Assembly (NCBI RefSeq): GCF_002154895.1
Contig: NZ_MUIZ01000004.1
Span: forward strand, 1-64,000
DNA length: 64,000 nt
Source: Lactococcus petauri
GTDB taxonomy: Bacteria > Bacillota > Bacilli > Lactobacillales > Streptococcaceae
Reading direction: 5' to 3'
Positions 33,984 through 43,938 of the stretch are shown here, piece after piece. The number at the start of each line of letters is the position of its first letter. Position 1 is the first letter of the stretch. The translations under genes and the position numbers were made by a program. Under the pieces are notes generated by a model, which did no database searches, was not told the DNA's origin, and saw only the letters and a program-made list of their open reading frames with translations.

Positions 33984-35083
33984 GTAAAAATCTCCTTTTT
34001 CACGGTGTAATATTCAAGTGCTGCTTGATTGATAGATACACCCAAGCCCTTGCCACGCGGTTTATTCATCTTGCCTTCAATAAATTTAATCTCTGGTACG
34101 ATTAAATCTTCCGTAAAATAATAGGACGAATCTGACAAATCCCCGGGCATGGCATTGTCGCTTAAAGTGGCTAGTTGTGTATGCAATATCTTGGAAATAC
34201 CACTTTCGACCATACTGCCAATCCAGAAGGAAATGTTATTTTTCCGGCAAAAGGCGATAGCTTTTTTTGTTTGATAAAGTCCACCTAAGCGGCCAATTTT
34301 GATATTGAGCATGGTTTTTCCCTTAAGTTGAGAAAGGGTCTGTAAATCACTCCAACTTTGGACATTTTCATCAAAACAGATAGGTGTTGAAAGCTGCGGA
34401 AGAATGTCTTTATAATCTTCGAGATTATCAGTAGCAAAAGGCTCTTCAATGCAGACAAGTCCAAATTGATCGAGCTTTACCAGCGCTTCGATATTTTCAA
34501 GGGCATAAGAACGGTTGGCATCAACAGCCCATTGGAGCTGAGGATAATGCTCTACAGCATATTGGACGCGTTCAAAACCATCCGCGGGTTTAATTTTAAG
34601 CTTTATTCTTCCCACACCTTGGGCGATTAAGGCTTCGATTTTTTCAGGAAGCTGCTCAAAAGGCACATCGCCCAAGACGGCCCCACGGGATAAAGTTTCT
34701 GTCAATGGTTCAGGAAAAAGGGCAGCGATTGTATTTTTTCCTTGAGCTTTGTAATAAAGATCCAACAAGGCATTCTCCAAACCTGCCATTGCCATCGGTA
34801 AGGGCTGCTCAAAAAACTCATGAATCTCAAAGGGATGTGTGAAGTTTGCTGTCATTACTTTTGGAATGTAAGTCTGCGCCAAGCATTCCCATGAGCTGTC
34901 AAATGTTTCTTGCGTGTAGAAAGGTGTGGTGAAGCTTACGCATTCACCATATCCTCGATGGCCGGTTTCGTCTTCGGCAATGATAATAATGGTGTCACGC
35001 TGCTTCAGCTCACCTTTGGCTGTCTTGAAGTTAAACTTCATCGGAAGTTGGACGTGATTCAAACTAATTGATCTAAGCTTCAT
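33980..35083 (-). CDS. menC: o-Succinylbenzoate synthase
   Basis: This enolase-superfamily enzyme of 367 aa dehydrates SHCHC to o-succinylbenzoate. The lysine pair in GRIKLKIKP, the metal ligands in AVDAN, CIEEPF and CFDEN, and the second catalytic lysine in NIKIGRLGG are visible in order. The start overlaps the menE stop by 11 bases. Confidence 0.93.
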   Translation of the reverse strand: MKLRSISLNHVQLPMKFNFKTAKGELKQRDTIIIIAEDETGHRGYGECVSFTTPFYTQETFDSSWECLAQTYIPKVMTANFTHPFEIHEFFEQPLPMAMAGLENALLDLYYKAQGKNTIAALFPEPLTETLSRGAVLGDVPFEQLPEKIEALIAQGVGRIKLKIKPADGFERVQYAVEHYPQLQWAVDANRSYALENIEALVKLDQFGLVCIEEPFATDNLEDYKDILPQLSTPICFDENVQSWSDLQTLSQLKGKTMLNIKIGRLGGLYQTKKAIAFCRKNNISFWIGSMVESGISKILHTQLATLSDNAMPGDLSDSSYYFTEDLIVPEIKFIEGKMNKPRGKGLGVSINQAALEYYTVKKEIFT

Positions 35084-36425
35084 GTTTTAAATTTTTCCTA
35101 AGGATTTTGCCTGAGGCATTTTTGGGTAGAGCATTCATTTTGATAATCTGACGGGGAAGTTTATACTTGGCCAGACGTTGACGCAAAAAGCTTGTAATTT
35201 CTTGTATATCGGGCGTCCCAGCGTAGAAAAGAAGTGGCACTTGACCCCAAGTCTGATCTTCCTGCGGGACAAGCGCACATTCGATAATCCCCTCTAAGCT
35301 ATAGAGTAAATCCTCAATCTCTTTGGGATAAATATTTTCTCCACCGGAAATAATGATATCTTTACGACGATTGAGAATATAAAGGAAATTGTCCTTATCA
35401 AGATAGCCAATATCTCCAGTGTTGAATAGATGAACGTCCTCTTGATTAAGATAACCTTTCATGAGCATTGGCGATTTTAGATGTATTTCGCCAGCCTGAT
35501 CAGCATCAGGGTTTAAAATTTTAATCTCTACGCCGGGAAGTGCTTGACCGACAGAAGTTAGCTTGTCCGGATGTTCCAAAATGTTGAAGGTAACAGATTG
35601 GGAAAAAGTTTCGGTCATCCCGTAAGTTTTGTAGACAGGTAGACCTTGTGCAAAACATGCCTGTATCAAAGGTTGGGGAATAAATTCTCCCCCTAACAAG
35701 AGGACGCGAAGACTTTTGGCAGCAATTTTTTCATGAACACGTTTAAGCATGGTCGGTACCATGGAAACCATATTGACCGAGCTGTTATTAATCAGTTTAA
35801 TCAACTCTTCCTCATCGAAAGAAGCACGTATTGTGGCCTGAGTGGCATTATAGAGGCTGCGCATGATGATGGATAGACCACTGACATGAAACATGGGGAG
35901 AACAACAAGCCAGTTGTCTTCTGGAAGAACGCCCATGGTTGCTGCAGAAGCAGCAACATGTGCTGCAAGCATTTTCCATGTGATAGGAACTGATTTGAAT
36001 TTTCCAGTTGTTGCACTGGTGTTCATGATCACAGCAATTTTCTCTGGCGCTGGCTGCCAATTGAGCACAGCTCTGCTGGTTTCTAAAGAATGGATATCAG
36101 AGAAAGACAAGTCTGCTGGATAGGTTTGCTGGTCCGAAGCAATCAGCAGTTCCACATCAAGTTCAGTCAGTTGCTCTCGAATTTCATTAGCTGTAAGATG
36201 GGTGTTGAGCAAGAGGACTTCCTTATCCAAAGCCAACAGCGCAAAGAGCACAATTGCCATCTCTGGCGAATTTTCTGAAAGAAGAGCTAGGCGGTTGTGC
36301 CTAGCTGTTTCTTTGTTTAAATGTTGGGCTGTCTGAACAGTTTTATCGTAGACTTCTTTAAAAGTCAGTTGATTTAAGAAAAGTTTATTTGGCGATTTTT
36401 CAGCCTGTTCTTTTAACCATTTCAT
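35073..36425 (-). CDS. menE: o-Succinylbenzoate-CoA ligase
   Basis: This acyl-adenylate ligase of 450 aa activates o-succinylbenzoate with ATP and CoA. The P-loop reads TSATTGK (136-142), with Ala where most members have Gly. The core motifs YKTYGMTET and FNTGDIGYLD and the C-terminal NASGKILR with the catalytic lysine are present. It lies 3 bp after menB. Confidence 0.93.
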   Translation of the reverse strand: MKWLKEQAEKSPNKLFLNQLTFKEVYDKTVQTAQHLNKETARHNRLALLSENSPEMAIVLFALLALDKEVLLLNTHLTANEIREQLTELDVELLIASDQQTYPADLSFSDIHSLETSRAVLNWQPAPEKIAVIMNTSATTGKFKSVPITWKMLAAHVAASAATMGVLPEDNWLVVLPMFHVSGLSIIMRSLYNATQATIRASFDEEELIKLINNSSVNMVSMVPTMLKRVHEKIAAKSLRVLLLGGEFIPQPLIQACFAQGLPVYKTYGMTETFSQSVTFNILEHPDKLTSVGQALPGVEIKILNPDADQAGEIHLKSPMLMKGYLNQEDVHLFNTGDIGYLDKDNFLYILNRRKDIIISGGENIYPKEIEDLLYSLEGIIECALVPQEDQTWGQVPLLFYAGTPDIQEITSFLRQRLAKYKLPRQIIKMNALPKNASGKILRKNLKHEA

Positions 36426-36428
36426 AGC

Positions 36429-37271
36429 TTATGGGAATTTAGGGAATTGATCAAAGTCAGGTTTGCGTTTTTCTTTGAAAGCATCGCGCCCTTCTTTGGC
36501 TTCATCACTGAGGTAGTACATGAGCGTTGCATCACCAGCAAATTGTTGCAAGCCAGCAAGTCCATCAGTTGCAGCATTCATTGAGCCTTTAAGCATACGA
36601 AGTGCCATTGGTGACAAGGCAAGCATTTCTTCGGCCCATTTAACTGTTTCGTCTTCAAGTTGATCAAAAGGTACAACAGTGTTTACCATGCCCATATCCA
36701 TTGCTTCTTGTGCAGTGTATTGACGGCAGAGGAACCATATTTCACGTGCTTTCTTTTGACCAACCATAGCAGCCAAGAGTCCAGCACCATAACCAGCATC
36801 AAAAGAACCAACACGTGGGCCTGTTTGACCAAACTTAGCATTTTCAGAAGCAATCGTTAAGTCACAAACGATGTGGAGAACGTGCCCACCACCGATAGCA
36901 AAACCGTTGACCATAGCAATAACAGGTTTTGGTGTAATACGGATCAAGTGTTGCAAGTCTAAGACGTTAAGACGAGGAATTTGATCTTCACCAACATAGC
37001 CACCGTCGCCACGGACTTTTTGGTCGCCGCCAGAACAGAAAGCTTCTTTGTCTTCGCCTTGGCCGTGATTAGCACCTGTCAAAACAATGACACCAATCGA
37101 AGTGTCATCACGTGCTACAGTAAAGGCATCAATAAGTTCCACCACTGTTTTAGGGCGAAACGCATTACGTACTTCAGGACGATTGATCGTAATTTTCGCA
37201 ATACCGTTATAAGTTTCGTAAATGACATCTTCGTACTTGCGGTCTAAAGCAAGCCAGTTATATTTTGACAT
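36429..37271 (-). CDS. menB: 1,4-Dihydroxy-2-naphthoyl-CoA synthase
   Basis: This crotonase-fold enzyme of 280 aa closes the naphthoquinol ring of o-succinylbenzoyl-CoA. Family blocks include [10 protein letters not shown], the oxyanion region [20 protein letters not shown] and the conserved [15 protein letters not shown]. An internal extended -10 (37302-37310) just upstream suggests extra transcription of menB onward. Confidence 0.95.
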   Translation of the reverse strand: MSKYNWLALDRKYEDVIYETYNGIAKITINRPEVRNAFRPKTVVELIDAFTVARDDTSIGVIVLTGANHGQGEDKEAFCSGGDQKVRGDGGYVGEDQIPRLNVLDLQHLIRITPKPVIAMVNGFAIGGGHVLHIVCDLTIASENAKFGQTGPRVGSFDAGYGAGLLAAMVGQKKAREIWFLCRQYTAQEAMDMGMVNTVVPFDQLEDETVKWAEEMLALSPMALRMLKGSMNAATDGLAGLQQFAGDATLMYYLSDEAKEGRDAFKEKRKPDFDQFPKFP

Positions 37272-37301
37272 AATTTGTCTCCTTTTTTTGTTTATTTATT
37301 C

Positions 37302-37310
37302 ATTATAGCA
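37302..37310 (-). promoter_or_regulatory. Internal promoter before menB
   Basis: On the minus strand TGCTATAAT forms an extended -10 that overlaps the end of menH, followed by an AAAGGAG ribosome-binding site for menB. Confidence 0.5.
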
Positions 37311-38130
37311 TGGCTGAGTCATGCAAATGTGTCTTTAAGATTAAATTAAAATGTTGAGGTAGTTCCAGATGTACATTATGCCCTGCGCCCTCCACAATCA
37401 GACTTTGCGCTTTTGGATAAGTACCGATTTGTTCAGCGATTCGTTTATATTTTTGATCCAGAGCTCCAGTGATATAGATTAAGGGCAAGTTTAAATCTGG
37501 GAGCTTCTCTGAAATGTCTGGAAGCTTTCCTTGGCTGGTAGCGCGTAAAGTTTGGGCCAGGGCATGAGGTGCATTTAGGGCGCGACTAGACCAGATTTTA
37601 TATTGCTCTTCCTGAGAAAGATTTTGTTGACTTTGGAAGATGGGGAGCGCGCCCCAATAATTTGCAAACCAGACAGCACCATTTTCCTCGATTTGTTCAG
37701 CCAAGTGAAGATCAGCTTGGAGGCGTTTTTCACGTTGATTACTGTCAGCTATGCCAGGGGCAGCTGCTTCAATGATAAGTTGTTCAATGGGCTGTTCGGG
37801 AAAGTTCAGTGCAAATTGCAGTGCAATCCGTCCACCCATGGAATAGCCCAATAAGCTGTAGCTTTTTTCTTGAAAAAGGTTTTGAATGATTTGTCGAAGC
37901 TGCGCACAAATGCTTGCCAAACGGTAAGCATCAAGTTGTTCCGGCTTGCTGGACTTTCCATGTCCCACAAGGTCTAAAGCAAAGATTTGGTAGCCTGATA
38001 TATCTAAAGCATCCCAAGTCGAAGCAGACTGGCTAAAACCATGTAAGGCTAAAAGGGGCTTACCTTGACCATGTATCCTGACATGAAAGGTAAGGGAATC
38101 AATCTGGATATATTTATCTTCAAATAGCAT
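37303..38130 (-). CDS. menH: SHCHC synthase (alpha/beta hydrolase)
   Basis: This alpha/beta-hydrolase of 275 aa eliminates pyruvate from SEPHCHC. The nucleophile Ser lies in LLGYSMGGR and the catalytic His near the C terminus in GAGHNVHLE; the oxyanion region is ALHGFSQS. Start overlaps menD by 11 bases. Confidence 0.88.
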   Translation of the reverse strand: MLFEDKYIQIDSLTFHVRIHGQGKPLLALHGFSQSASTWDALDISGYQIFALDLVGHGKSSKPEQLDAYRLASICAQLRQIIQNLFQEKSYSLLGYSMGGRIALQFALNFPEQPIEQLIIEAAAPGIADSNQREKRLQADLHLAEQIEENGAVWFANYWGALPIFQSQQNLSQEEQYKIWSSRALNAPHALAQTLRATSQGKLPDISEKLPDLNLPLIYITGALDQKYKRIAEQIGTYPKAQSLIVEGAGHNVHLELPQHFNLILKTHLHDSAML

Positions 38131-39766
38131 AAGTCGTATATTTTTTGTGCAAGTCTAAGCTCACATCCTTGTCTGTTTTTATTTCCAGAAGATGAATACC
38201 TGTTTGAGTAAAGCTTTGACTGAATTGTCTTTCAAAGTCCTGATAATCTTCCACGAGATGATAATTCAAGCCCACCAATTGTGCTAAGCCTCCAAAATCT
38301 AAACCATGAGGCGTTGAGAAGAGATAGTCAAAATGTGGTTGCCCCTTTTGCGCCAAATGGTGGAAGATTCCGCCACCGTCATTGTTGAAAAGGACGATAG
38401 TCAAGTTGAGCTGATGTGTTTTGCCTACGATTAAGCCATTGATATCGTGAAGTATAGAGAGATCACCGGTTAAGAGGACCGTAGGTTGTCCACTCGTAGA
38501 TATACCTAAGGCGGTTGACTCTTGTCCGTCAATACCATTGGTACCGCGGTTTCCTAAAAGACGAACAGTGGCTTGACGACTGCGCCAAAAGTAATCAACA
38601 TCGCGTATGGCCATCGAGTTAGAAATAAGGAGTTGCGTATGTTCAGGGATCATGTCTTGCAGACTTTGAACATAACGTCCTTCAAAAGGTGCAGTTTCAT
38701 CTTTAACTGTATCGAGTTTTTGGCGCATGGAGTGCTGATAGTCTTGCCACTGCTTGAGTGCCTTTTTACCAGAAGTTGAAGGTTGAACTGCTTCACAAAA
38801 AAGTGCTGGTTCAGCCTGAATAACCTGTGTCGTGGTTTGACTTGGATTGCGATAATCAAGTGCCGAATCAACTTGGATATATTCTGCCTGAGAATTGTGT
38901 GCAATTAATTGTAAAACGCGTTTTGATACAGGAATTTGACCAAACTGAAGAAAACAGTCAACTTTAAGTGTATTGAGGATTTCTGGCTGCGTGAGAAAAG
39001 CATCATAAGCATCAATAATATTGGGATGACTATAATTACGTAAATTAGACAAAGGATCTGCCAAGATAGGTGCGTGAATCTTTTCTGACAGGTTTAAAAG
39101 TGCTTTTTGATAATCCGAGTTACTATCAGGTCCTGCGAGAATAATCACATTGCCACTTAATTCCGGAACAAGCTGCGGCTGAATTTTCCCTTGACTGAGA
39201 GAGAAAGGCTTGCGACCTTTTTGGTAATGTTCCGGGTTGAGTTCTGGAATCAAAGGCTCACCGATAGGCACATTGATTTGTACGGCAGCAGCGGGAACAT
39301 TGGTAGATGCCATATAGGCACGTTGTGCGACCTTACGTGGATAAGTCCAGAAATTATTAGCATTGGGATGACTTAACTCTTCATAATGGTTAACGAATTT
39401 GCCAAAGTAATCCGCCTGATTTACGGTTTGCGCAGCGCCCACAAATTGCAGGTCATTGGGCCGATCCGCGCTCAAAATAATCAGAGGTATACGACTGTGT
39501 TTCGCTTCAGTAATGGCGGGGAGATAGTGAGCAGCAGCAGAACCAGAAGTACAAATAAGAACTACCGGACGTTGTTGAGCTTTGGCTATACCAAGGGCAA
39601 AAAAAGCAGCCGAGCGCTCATCAATATTGACATAAGTGTCATATTTGCCATACTCTTCAAAAAGCATGGCAAGAGCTGTTGAACGTGAACCCGGGCTAAA
39701 TACAGCTTCACGTACGCCTAGATTGAAAAATTCATCAACAAGTGGTGCTAAATATTCATTGTTCAT
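38120..39766 (-). CDS. menD: SEPHCHC synthase
   Basis: This thiamine-diphosphate enzyme of 548 aa joins 2-oxoglutarate to isochorismate. The N-terminal [11 protein letters not shown] block, the ThDP Glu in [14 protein letters not shown] and the C-terminal ThDP/Mg motif [14 protein letters not shown] with FNNDGGGIF are all present. Two bases separate it from menF. Confidence 0.94.
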   Translation of the reverse strand: MNNEYLAPLVDEFFNLGVREAVFSPGSRSTALAMLFEEYGKYDTYVNIDERSAAFFALGIAKAQQRPVVLICTSGSAAAHYLPAITEAKHSRIPLIILSADRPNDLQFVGAAQTVNQADYFGKFVNHYEELSHPNANNFWTYPRKVAQRAYMASTNVPAAAVQINVPIGEPLIPELNPEHYQKGRKPFSLSQGKIQPQLVPELSGNVIILAGPDSNSDYQKALLNLSEKIHAPILADPLSNLRNYSHPNIIDAYDAFLTQPEILNTLKVDCFLQFGQIPVSKRVLQLIAHNSQAEYIQVDSALDYRNPSQTTTQVIQAEPALFCEAVQPSTSGKKALKQWQDYQHSMRQKLDTVKDETAPFEGRYVQSLQDMIPEHTQLLISNSMAIRDVDYFWRSRQATVRLLGNRGTNGIDGQESTALGISTSGQPTVLLTGDLSILHDINGLIVGKTHQLNLTIVLFNNDGGGIFHHLAQKGQPHFDYLFSTPHGLDFGGLAQLVGLNYHLVEDYQDFERQFSQSFTQTGIHLLEIKTDKDVSLDLHKKYTTYAI

Positions 39767-39768
39767 TT

Positions 39769-40905
39769 TTAAAGTGCCTCGAGTATTGTTTTTAATTTTA
39801 TCTTTGTTTCATCAAATTCAGCTTGACAGTCTGAAGCGGCAACAATGCCGCAACCGGCATAGGCGTAGCATGTTTTCCCATCAAATAGTGCTGAACGAAT
39901 GGCGACGATGAGTGTTCCATCTCCTTGAGCATCGATTAGACCTAAAGGTGCCGCATAAAGTCCGCGTTCATGTTTTTCATTGGCACGGAGGAAGTCAAGC
40001 GCCGCTTTACTAGGTTGTCCGCCCAGTGCTGGTGTAGGATGAAGGTGCTTGCCCCAATCAATTAAGGAATTGGATGCATCAACCGTCGATAAGAGTGTTC
40101 GAAGATGAAAGACATTCTTCAAAGCCATTATCCCCGTTTCCCCTATCTGAACATGGGGTGACTTCTCTAACATCTTGTCCTTAATCTTTTGGACAACAAT
40201 TTGGTGTTCATGAAGATTTTTCGGGTCTTGAAGTAAGCGGGTATCGCCATGAGCGAGGGAACGGGGAAAGGTTCCAGCTAAAGCATAGCTCAGAATATGA
40301 TTTCCTTCTTTCTGGACCAAAATTTCAGGTGAAGCACCAAGAAATGTTTTACCAGCTTTATGATAAGCAAAAATAAAAGCTGAAGGGTTATTTTCTATCA
40401 ACCGCTCAAGAATTGGCTCAATCTTAAAAGTCTGCTCACTCGTAAATTTAATTTGACGAGAAGCTACGATTTTGATTGTTTTGCCCTGCGCAATATTTTC
40501 CTGTAACTTTTGGTAAAGACTTTGCCATTCTTGATAATCCGAAGCTTCTTCTGTATAGCTGTTGGACAGTTTACTTCCCTTTTCGTCCGTAATTTCTGGG
40601 AGAGAATCACAGGACAAAACATAAGACTCTGTAGGTGTTTGTACAAAGTAATGCTTGAAAGCGACAATCTCGTTTCCGAAATCTTGCCAAAGCTCATCAT
40701 TTACTTCATCAAAAAAACTCTGGCTGTAAAAAACGTAAGGATAGTTTGCGATATCTTGTTCTTGCACAGCTTGCAAGCGTTGACTGGTAATAATCAACGT
40801 TTGCTTTTGGCTATCGTACCAAAAAAAACGCTCACTAGGGTCAGGGAAAGCAGACCAAAAGGCAAGCGGGTGCTCTAATTTGAGATTTATCCGTCTATAG
40901 TTCAT
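39769..40905 (-). CDS. menF: Isochorismate synthase
   Basis: This chorismate-utilising enzyme of 378 aa makes isochorismate, the first committed menaquinone intermediate. The C-terminal catalytic core includes [37 protein letters not shown] and YAGCGIVA. It is the first gene of the men operon. Its ATG has no visible Shine-Dalgarno and lies only about 10 bp from a TATAAT, so it may be translated from a nearly leaderless mRNA. Confidence 0.93.
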   Translation of the reverse strand: MNYRRINLKLEHPLAFWSAFPDPSERFFWYDSQKQTLIITSQRLQAVQEQDIANYPYVFYSQSFFDEVNDELWQDFGNEIVAFKHYFVQTPTESYVLSCDSLPEITDEKGSKLSNSYTEEASDYQEWQSLYQKLQENIAQGKTIKIVASRQIKFTSEQTFKIEPILERLIENNPSAFIFAYHKAGKTFLGASPEILVQKEGNHILSYALAGTFPRSLAHGDTRLLQDPKNLHEHQIVVQKIKDKMLEKSPHVQIGETGIMALKNVFHLRTLLSTVDASNSLIDWGKHLHPTPALGGQPSKAALDFLRANEKHERGLYAAPLGLIDAQGDGTLIVAIRSALFDGKTCYAYAGCGIVAASDCQAEFDETKIKLKTILEAL

Positions 40906-40914
40906 AGTAATGAA

Positions 40915-40923
40915 ATTATATCA
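40915..40923 (-). promoter_or_regulatory. men operon extended -10
   Basis: On the minus strand TGATATAAT lies 10-18 bp before the menF ATG. No clear -35 is seen. Confidence 0.55.
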
Positions 40924-40941
40924 CAGATAGCAGAAGTAACG

Positions 40942-40950
40942 TGATATAAT
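40942..40950 (+). promoter_or_regulatory. Extended -10 of the divergent acetyltransferase operon
   Basis: TGATATAAT on the plus strand is the same 9-mer as the menF box, in divergent orientation; 18 bp separate the two. Confidence 0.55.
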
Positions 40951-40984
40951 AGGCTTATTAAAAAAAGAATCTGGAACAGTGATA

Positions 40985-41554
40985 ATGAATATCAATGTAA
41001 AACTTGCGGAACACCAAAAGATTGAAACCAACAGGCTATTGCTTCGCCCTTTTGTCATGTCTGATGCAGCCGATATGTTTGAATATAGCTCTGATGCAAG
41101 TAATCTTCAATTTGTCTTTAATCCCCATCCAAATCTTGCACATACCAGCTTTGTCATAGCCAATCATTTCATGAAAGAGCCCTTAGGTAAATGGGCAATC
41201 GAACTAAAATCAGAGCAAAAAATGATTGGTTTGATTCAGTTTTCAAAGCTGGTTGAGCAAAAGGGTACAGCAGAATTATCCTATGTACTTCACAAAAAAT
41301 ATTGGAATCAAGGTCTGATGACTGAAGTGCTCGCTTCTGTAACCCAAGTTTGTCTTAAAGAGATTGGACTGAAGCAACTTGTGCTTAATTGTGATCGGGA
41401 AAATCTCAGCTCGATACGGGTGGCTCAAAAAGTGGGCTATAAGCGAATTGGCCGTTTTAAAGGTAGCACACAATACAATAAAGGACGCATCTCTGAATTC
41501 GAGGAGTTTGCTATTAAAAAAGGAAATCAAGTCTTAGGAGTATCTCATGTCTAA
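40985..41554 (+). CDS. RimJ/RimL-type GNAT acetyltransferase
   Basis: The protein of about 189 aa opens with the typical KIETNRLLLRPF and contains ELSYVLHKKYWNQGLMTEVL with the acetyl-CoA-binding region. This subfamily acetylates protein N termini or small amines. I prefer ATG 40985 to GTG 40979; neither has a strong binding site. Its end overlaps the next gene by 8 bases. Confidence 0.8.
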   Translation: MNINVKLAEHQKIETNRLLLRPFVMSDAADMFEYSSDASNLQFVFNPHPNLAHTSFVIANHFMKEPLGKWAIELKSEQKMIGLIQFSKLVEQKGTAELSYVLHKKYWNQGLMTEVLASVTQVCLKEIGLKQLVLNCDRENLSSIRVAQKVGYKRIGRFKGSTQYNKGRISEFEEFAIKKGNQVLGVSHV

Positions 41555-42827
41555 ACACGAAGAAATTCTTAATTATATAGAAAAACTTGACATTGGTAAG
41601 CAAGTCAGTGTCCGTAGTATCGCTAATCGTTTAAAAGTGGCAGATGGCACAGCTTATCGGGCCATTAAAGAAGCAGAAAATCGTGGTTTAGTTGCTGTAA
41701 ATGACCGCTCAGGTACTGTTCGAGTATCGGTGAAAGGACAAAAACGTAACCATAAGTTGACTTTCGGAAAAATTGCTGAAATTGCCAGTGCTGAAATCTT
41801 GGGTGGACATGCTGGACTGGAGGTTGAATTTAGTCGTTTTTCCATCGGTGCCATGCAGCCAGAAAGTGTGAAAAAGTTTTTGATGAAAAACAGTTTGATG
41901 ATTGTCGGTGACCGTAAAGACATTCAGAGTATGGCTTTGCATGGTCAAAGCGCTGTGCTTGTTACAGGTGGTTTCGATGTTGATCAGGATGTTATTGATT
42001 ATGCAAATGAGATGGGGATTCCGCTTATGCGCGCGACTTACGACACCTTTACAGTTGCAAATCGTATCAGTCATGCTTTAGCAAATGAATTGATAAAAAA
42101 AGATATCATCACAGTAGCTGAAATTTCCCACGATCATCGCCCTGCATTACGTGAAGAAGATACGGTAAAAGACTTTATGGAGTTGATGAAACGGACCAAT
42201 TTAAGCCGTTTTGTGGTAGTTAATCCTCATCGTGTAGTTGTTGGCGTTGTCAGCATGCGCGATATTGCTCATAAAAGTCTAGATACGCAGATTAACAAGC
42301 TGATGAACTATCCCGCTGTTGCTAAGCAAAAAATGACGGTGGCGAGTATTTCACAAAAGATGATTCATGAAGGTTATGACATCATGCCGATCGTGAATAA
42401 GGATTACACCTATGCTGGTGTGGTGACCAAGTCTGAAGTGCTAGAAAGTCTTCAAAGAAGCCAAGAAGAAAGCCAAGTGACACATACCTTTAGTGAAGAC
42501 ATGTCCAGTAAGATCAGTGAAAAAGGCTCTGCATATACTGTGATGGTTGAACCGCTTATGGTCAATAATGTCGGAAATATTTCAAGTGCTGCTCTGAGTG
42601 AGATTGTCGCAATCGTTGTTCAAAGAACGCTTGACAAAAGACGACGCAGAAATGTTATCCTAGAGTCAATGAATCTCAACGTGATGGGCACGGTCGCGAT
42701 TGATAATCTCTTGGAAATTTATCCCAAAGTCATCAACGAGACCCGTTTAGGCGCGGTTGTAGATATTGAAATTTATTATGTCAACAACATCATCGCCAAA
42801 GCAGTTGTGAATCTACAAATTACATAA
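41547..42827 (+). CDS. HTH-DRTGG-CBS-hotdog regulatory protein (YtoI-like)
   Basis: The protein of 426 aa has an N-terminal winged helix (about 1-65), a DRTGG domain (70-185), a CBS pair (about 195-310) and a C-terminal hotdog domain (320-426). CBS pairs bind adenine nucleotides, so it may sense nucleotide or acyl-CoA state. It precedes nrnA by 11 bp and is probably co-transcribed with it. Its regulon is unknown. Confidence 0.85.
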   Translation: MSKHEEILNYIEKLDIGKQVSVRSIANRLKVADGTAYRAIKEAENRGLVAVNDRSGTVRVSVKGQKRNHKLTFGKIAEIASAEILGGHAGLEVEFSRFSIGAMQPESVKKFLMKNSLMIVGDRKDIQSMALHGQSAVLVTGGFDVDQDVIDYANEMGIPLMRATYDTFTVANRISHALANELIKKDIITVAEISHDHRPALREEDTVKDFMELMKRTNLSRFVVVNPHRVVVGVVSMRDIAHKSLDTQINKLMNYPAVAKQKMTVASISQKMIHEGYDIMPIVNKDYTYAGVVTKSEVLESLQRSQEESQVTHTFSEDMSSKISEKGSAYTVMVEPLMVNNVGNISSAALSEIVAIVVQRTLDKRRRRNVILESMNLNVMGTVAIDNLLEIYPKVINETRLGAVVDIEIYYVNNIIAKAVVNLQIT

Positions 42828-42838
42828 GGAAAAAAATA

Positions 42839-43768
42839 ATGAAAGAAATACTTACAAAAATCAAAGAATACGACACCATTCTCATTCATCGTCATAAAAA
42901 TCCAGATCCAGATGCGCTAGGCTCTCAGTGCGGTTTGCGTGCCATTTTAAGAGCAAATTTCCCCGAAAAGAAAATTTATGCTGTGGGTTATGATGAACCA
43001 ACACTTACTTATTTGGCTGAGATGGATCAGGTGGAGCTGGGGTCGGGGACAAGATACCTTAGTATCGTCTGTGATACAGCAAATACACCACGGATTGATG
43101 ATGACAGATGGATGCAAGCAGACTATGTCATTAAAATAGACCACCATCCAAATGATGATGCTTACGGAGATTTACGTCTGGTTGAGCCAGATCGCAGTTC
43201 GGCTTCCGAGATTATCACAGATTTTGCATTGAACCATGGGCTAGCTTTGAATGAAGAAGCAGCGCGCCTTCTTTATGGGGGAATTGTTGGTGATACTGGA
43301 CGTTTCCTATATCCAGCAACCTCAGCTCAAACCCTTTATTTAGCAAGTAAGCTTGCAGAATTTGACTTTGACCGTCCAGCATTAGGGCGAGAAATGACCT
43401 CATTTGATATGAAAGTCGCGCGTTTGCAAGGATATGTTTACGAAAATCTTGAAATTTCCGAAAATGGTGCAGGACGTGTGCTTTTAAGTAAAGAGGTTTT
43501 GGAAAAATTCAATTTACGGGATGCCGAAACATCAAGTATCGTTGGCACTCCAGGAAGTATCCGCGATGTACAATCATGGGCGATTTTTGTGGAACAAGCA
43601 GACGGACATTATCGTGTACGGATGCGTTCAAAAACCGTACCTATCAACGAAATTGCTAAAAAGCACGATGGAGGTGGACATGCTTTAGCTTCTGGCGCTA
43701 ACTCTTATTCTTTGGAAGAAAATGAGCAAATTTGGCAGGAGTTGCAAGATAATTTGGAGAAGAAATAG
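42839..43768 (+). CDS. nrnA: Bifunctional oligoribonuclease / pAp phosphatase
   Basis: This DHH-DHHA1 phosphoesterase of 309 aa degrades nano-RNA and 3'-phosphoadenosine 5'-phosphate. The metal motifs HRHKNPDPDALGS, IVCDTAN and IDHHPND and the DHHA1 substrate motif GGGHALASG are intact. It could also hydrolyse the pApA made by GdpP (49044). Confidence 0.92.
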   Translation: MKEILTKIKEYDTILIHRHKNPDPDALGSQCGLRAILRANFPEKKIYAVGYDEPTLTYLAEMDQVELGSGTRYLSIVCDTANTPRIDDDRWMQADYVIKIDHHPNDDAYGDLRLVEPDRSSASEIITDFALNHGLALNEEAARLLYGGIVGDTGRFLYPATSAQTLYLASKLAEFDFDRPALGREMTSFDMKVARLQGYVYENLEISENGAGRVLLSKEVLEKFNLRDAETSSIVGTPGSIRDVQSWAIFVEQADGHYRVRMRSKTVPINEIAKKHDGGGHALASGANSYSLEENEQIWQELQDNLEKK

Positions 43769-43797
43769 TAGAAGTACTTTGTTAAAAAACTTTTATA

Positions 43798-43839
43798 AAA
43801 AAACAGCTGAAGGAAGAGGCCCCTTCAGCTGTTTTTTTA
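43798..43839 (+). terminator. Terminator after nrnA
   Basis: A 12-bp perfect stem (43802-43813 with 43822-43833) is followed by a T-run. Confidence 0.9.
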
Positions 43840-43859
43840 GCACAAAATTTAAAAATTAG

Positions 43860-43907
43860 TTAACTGGTTGACATAATGAAAAGAATGAGATATACTTAAC
43901 CGGTAAA
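43860..43907 (+). promoter_or_regulatory. adcA promoter with two ZitR/AdcR boxes
   Basis: TTGACA (43868-43873) and TATACT (43891-43896) are 17 bp apart. TTAACTGGTTGA (43860-43871) overlaps the -35 and TTAACCGGTAAA (43896-43907) follows the -10. Both match the zinc-repressor consensus TTAACYRGTTAA with one or two mismatches, so zinc should repress the gene. Confidence 0.85.
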
Positions 43908-43938
43908 CTAAAAAACAAACTAAAAAAGGAGATTTTAG

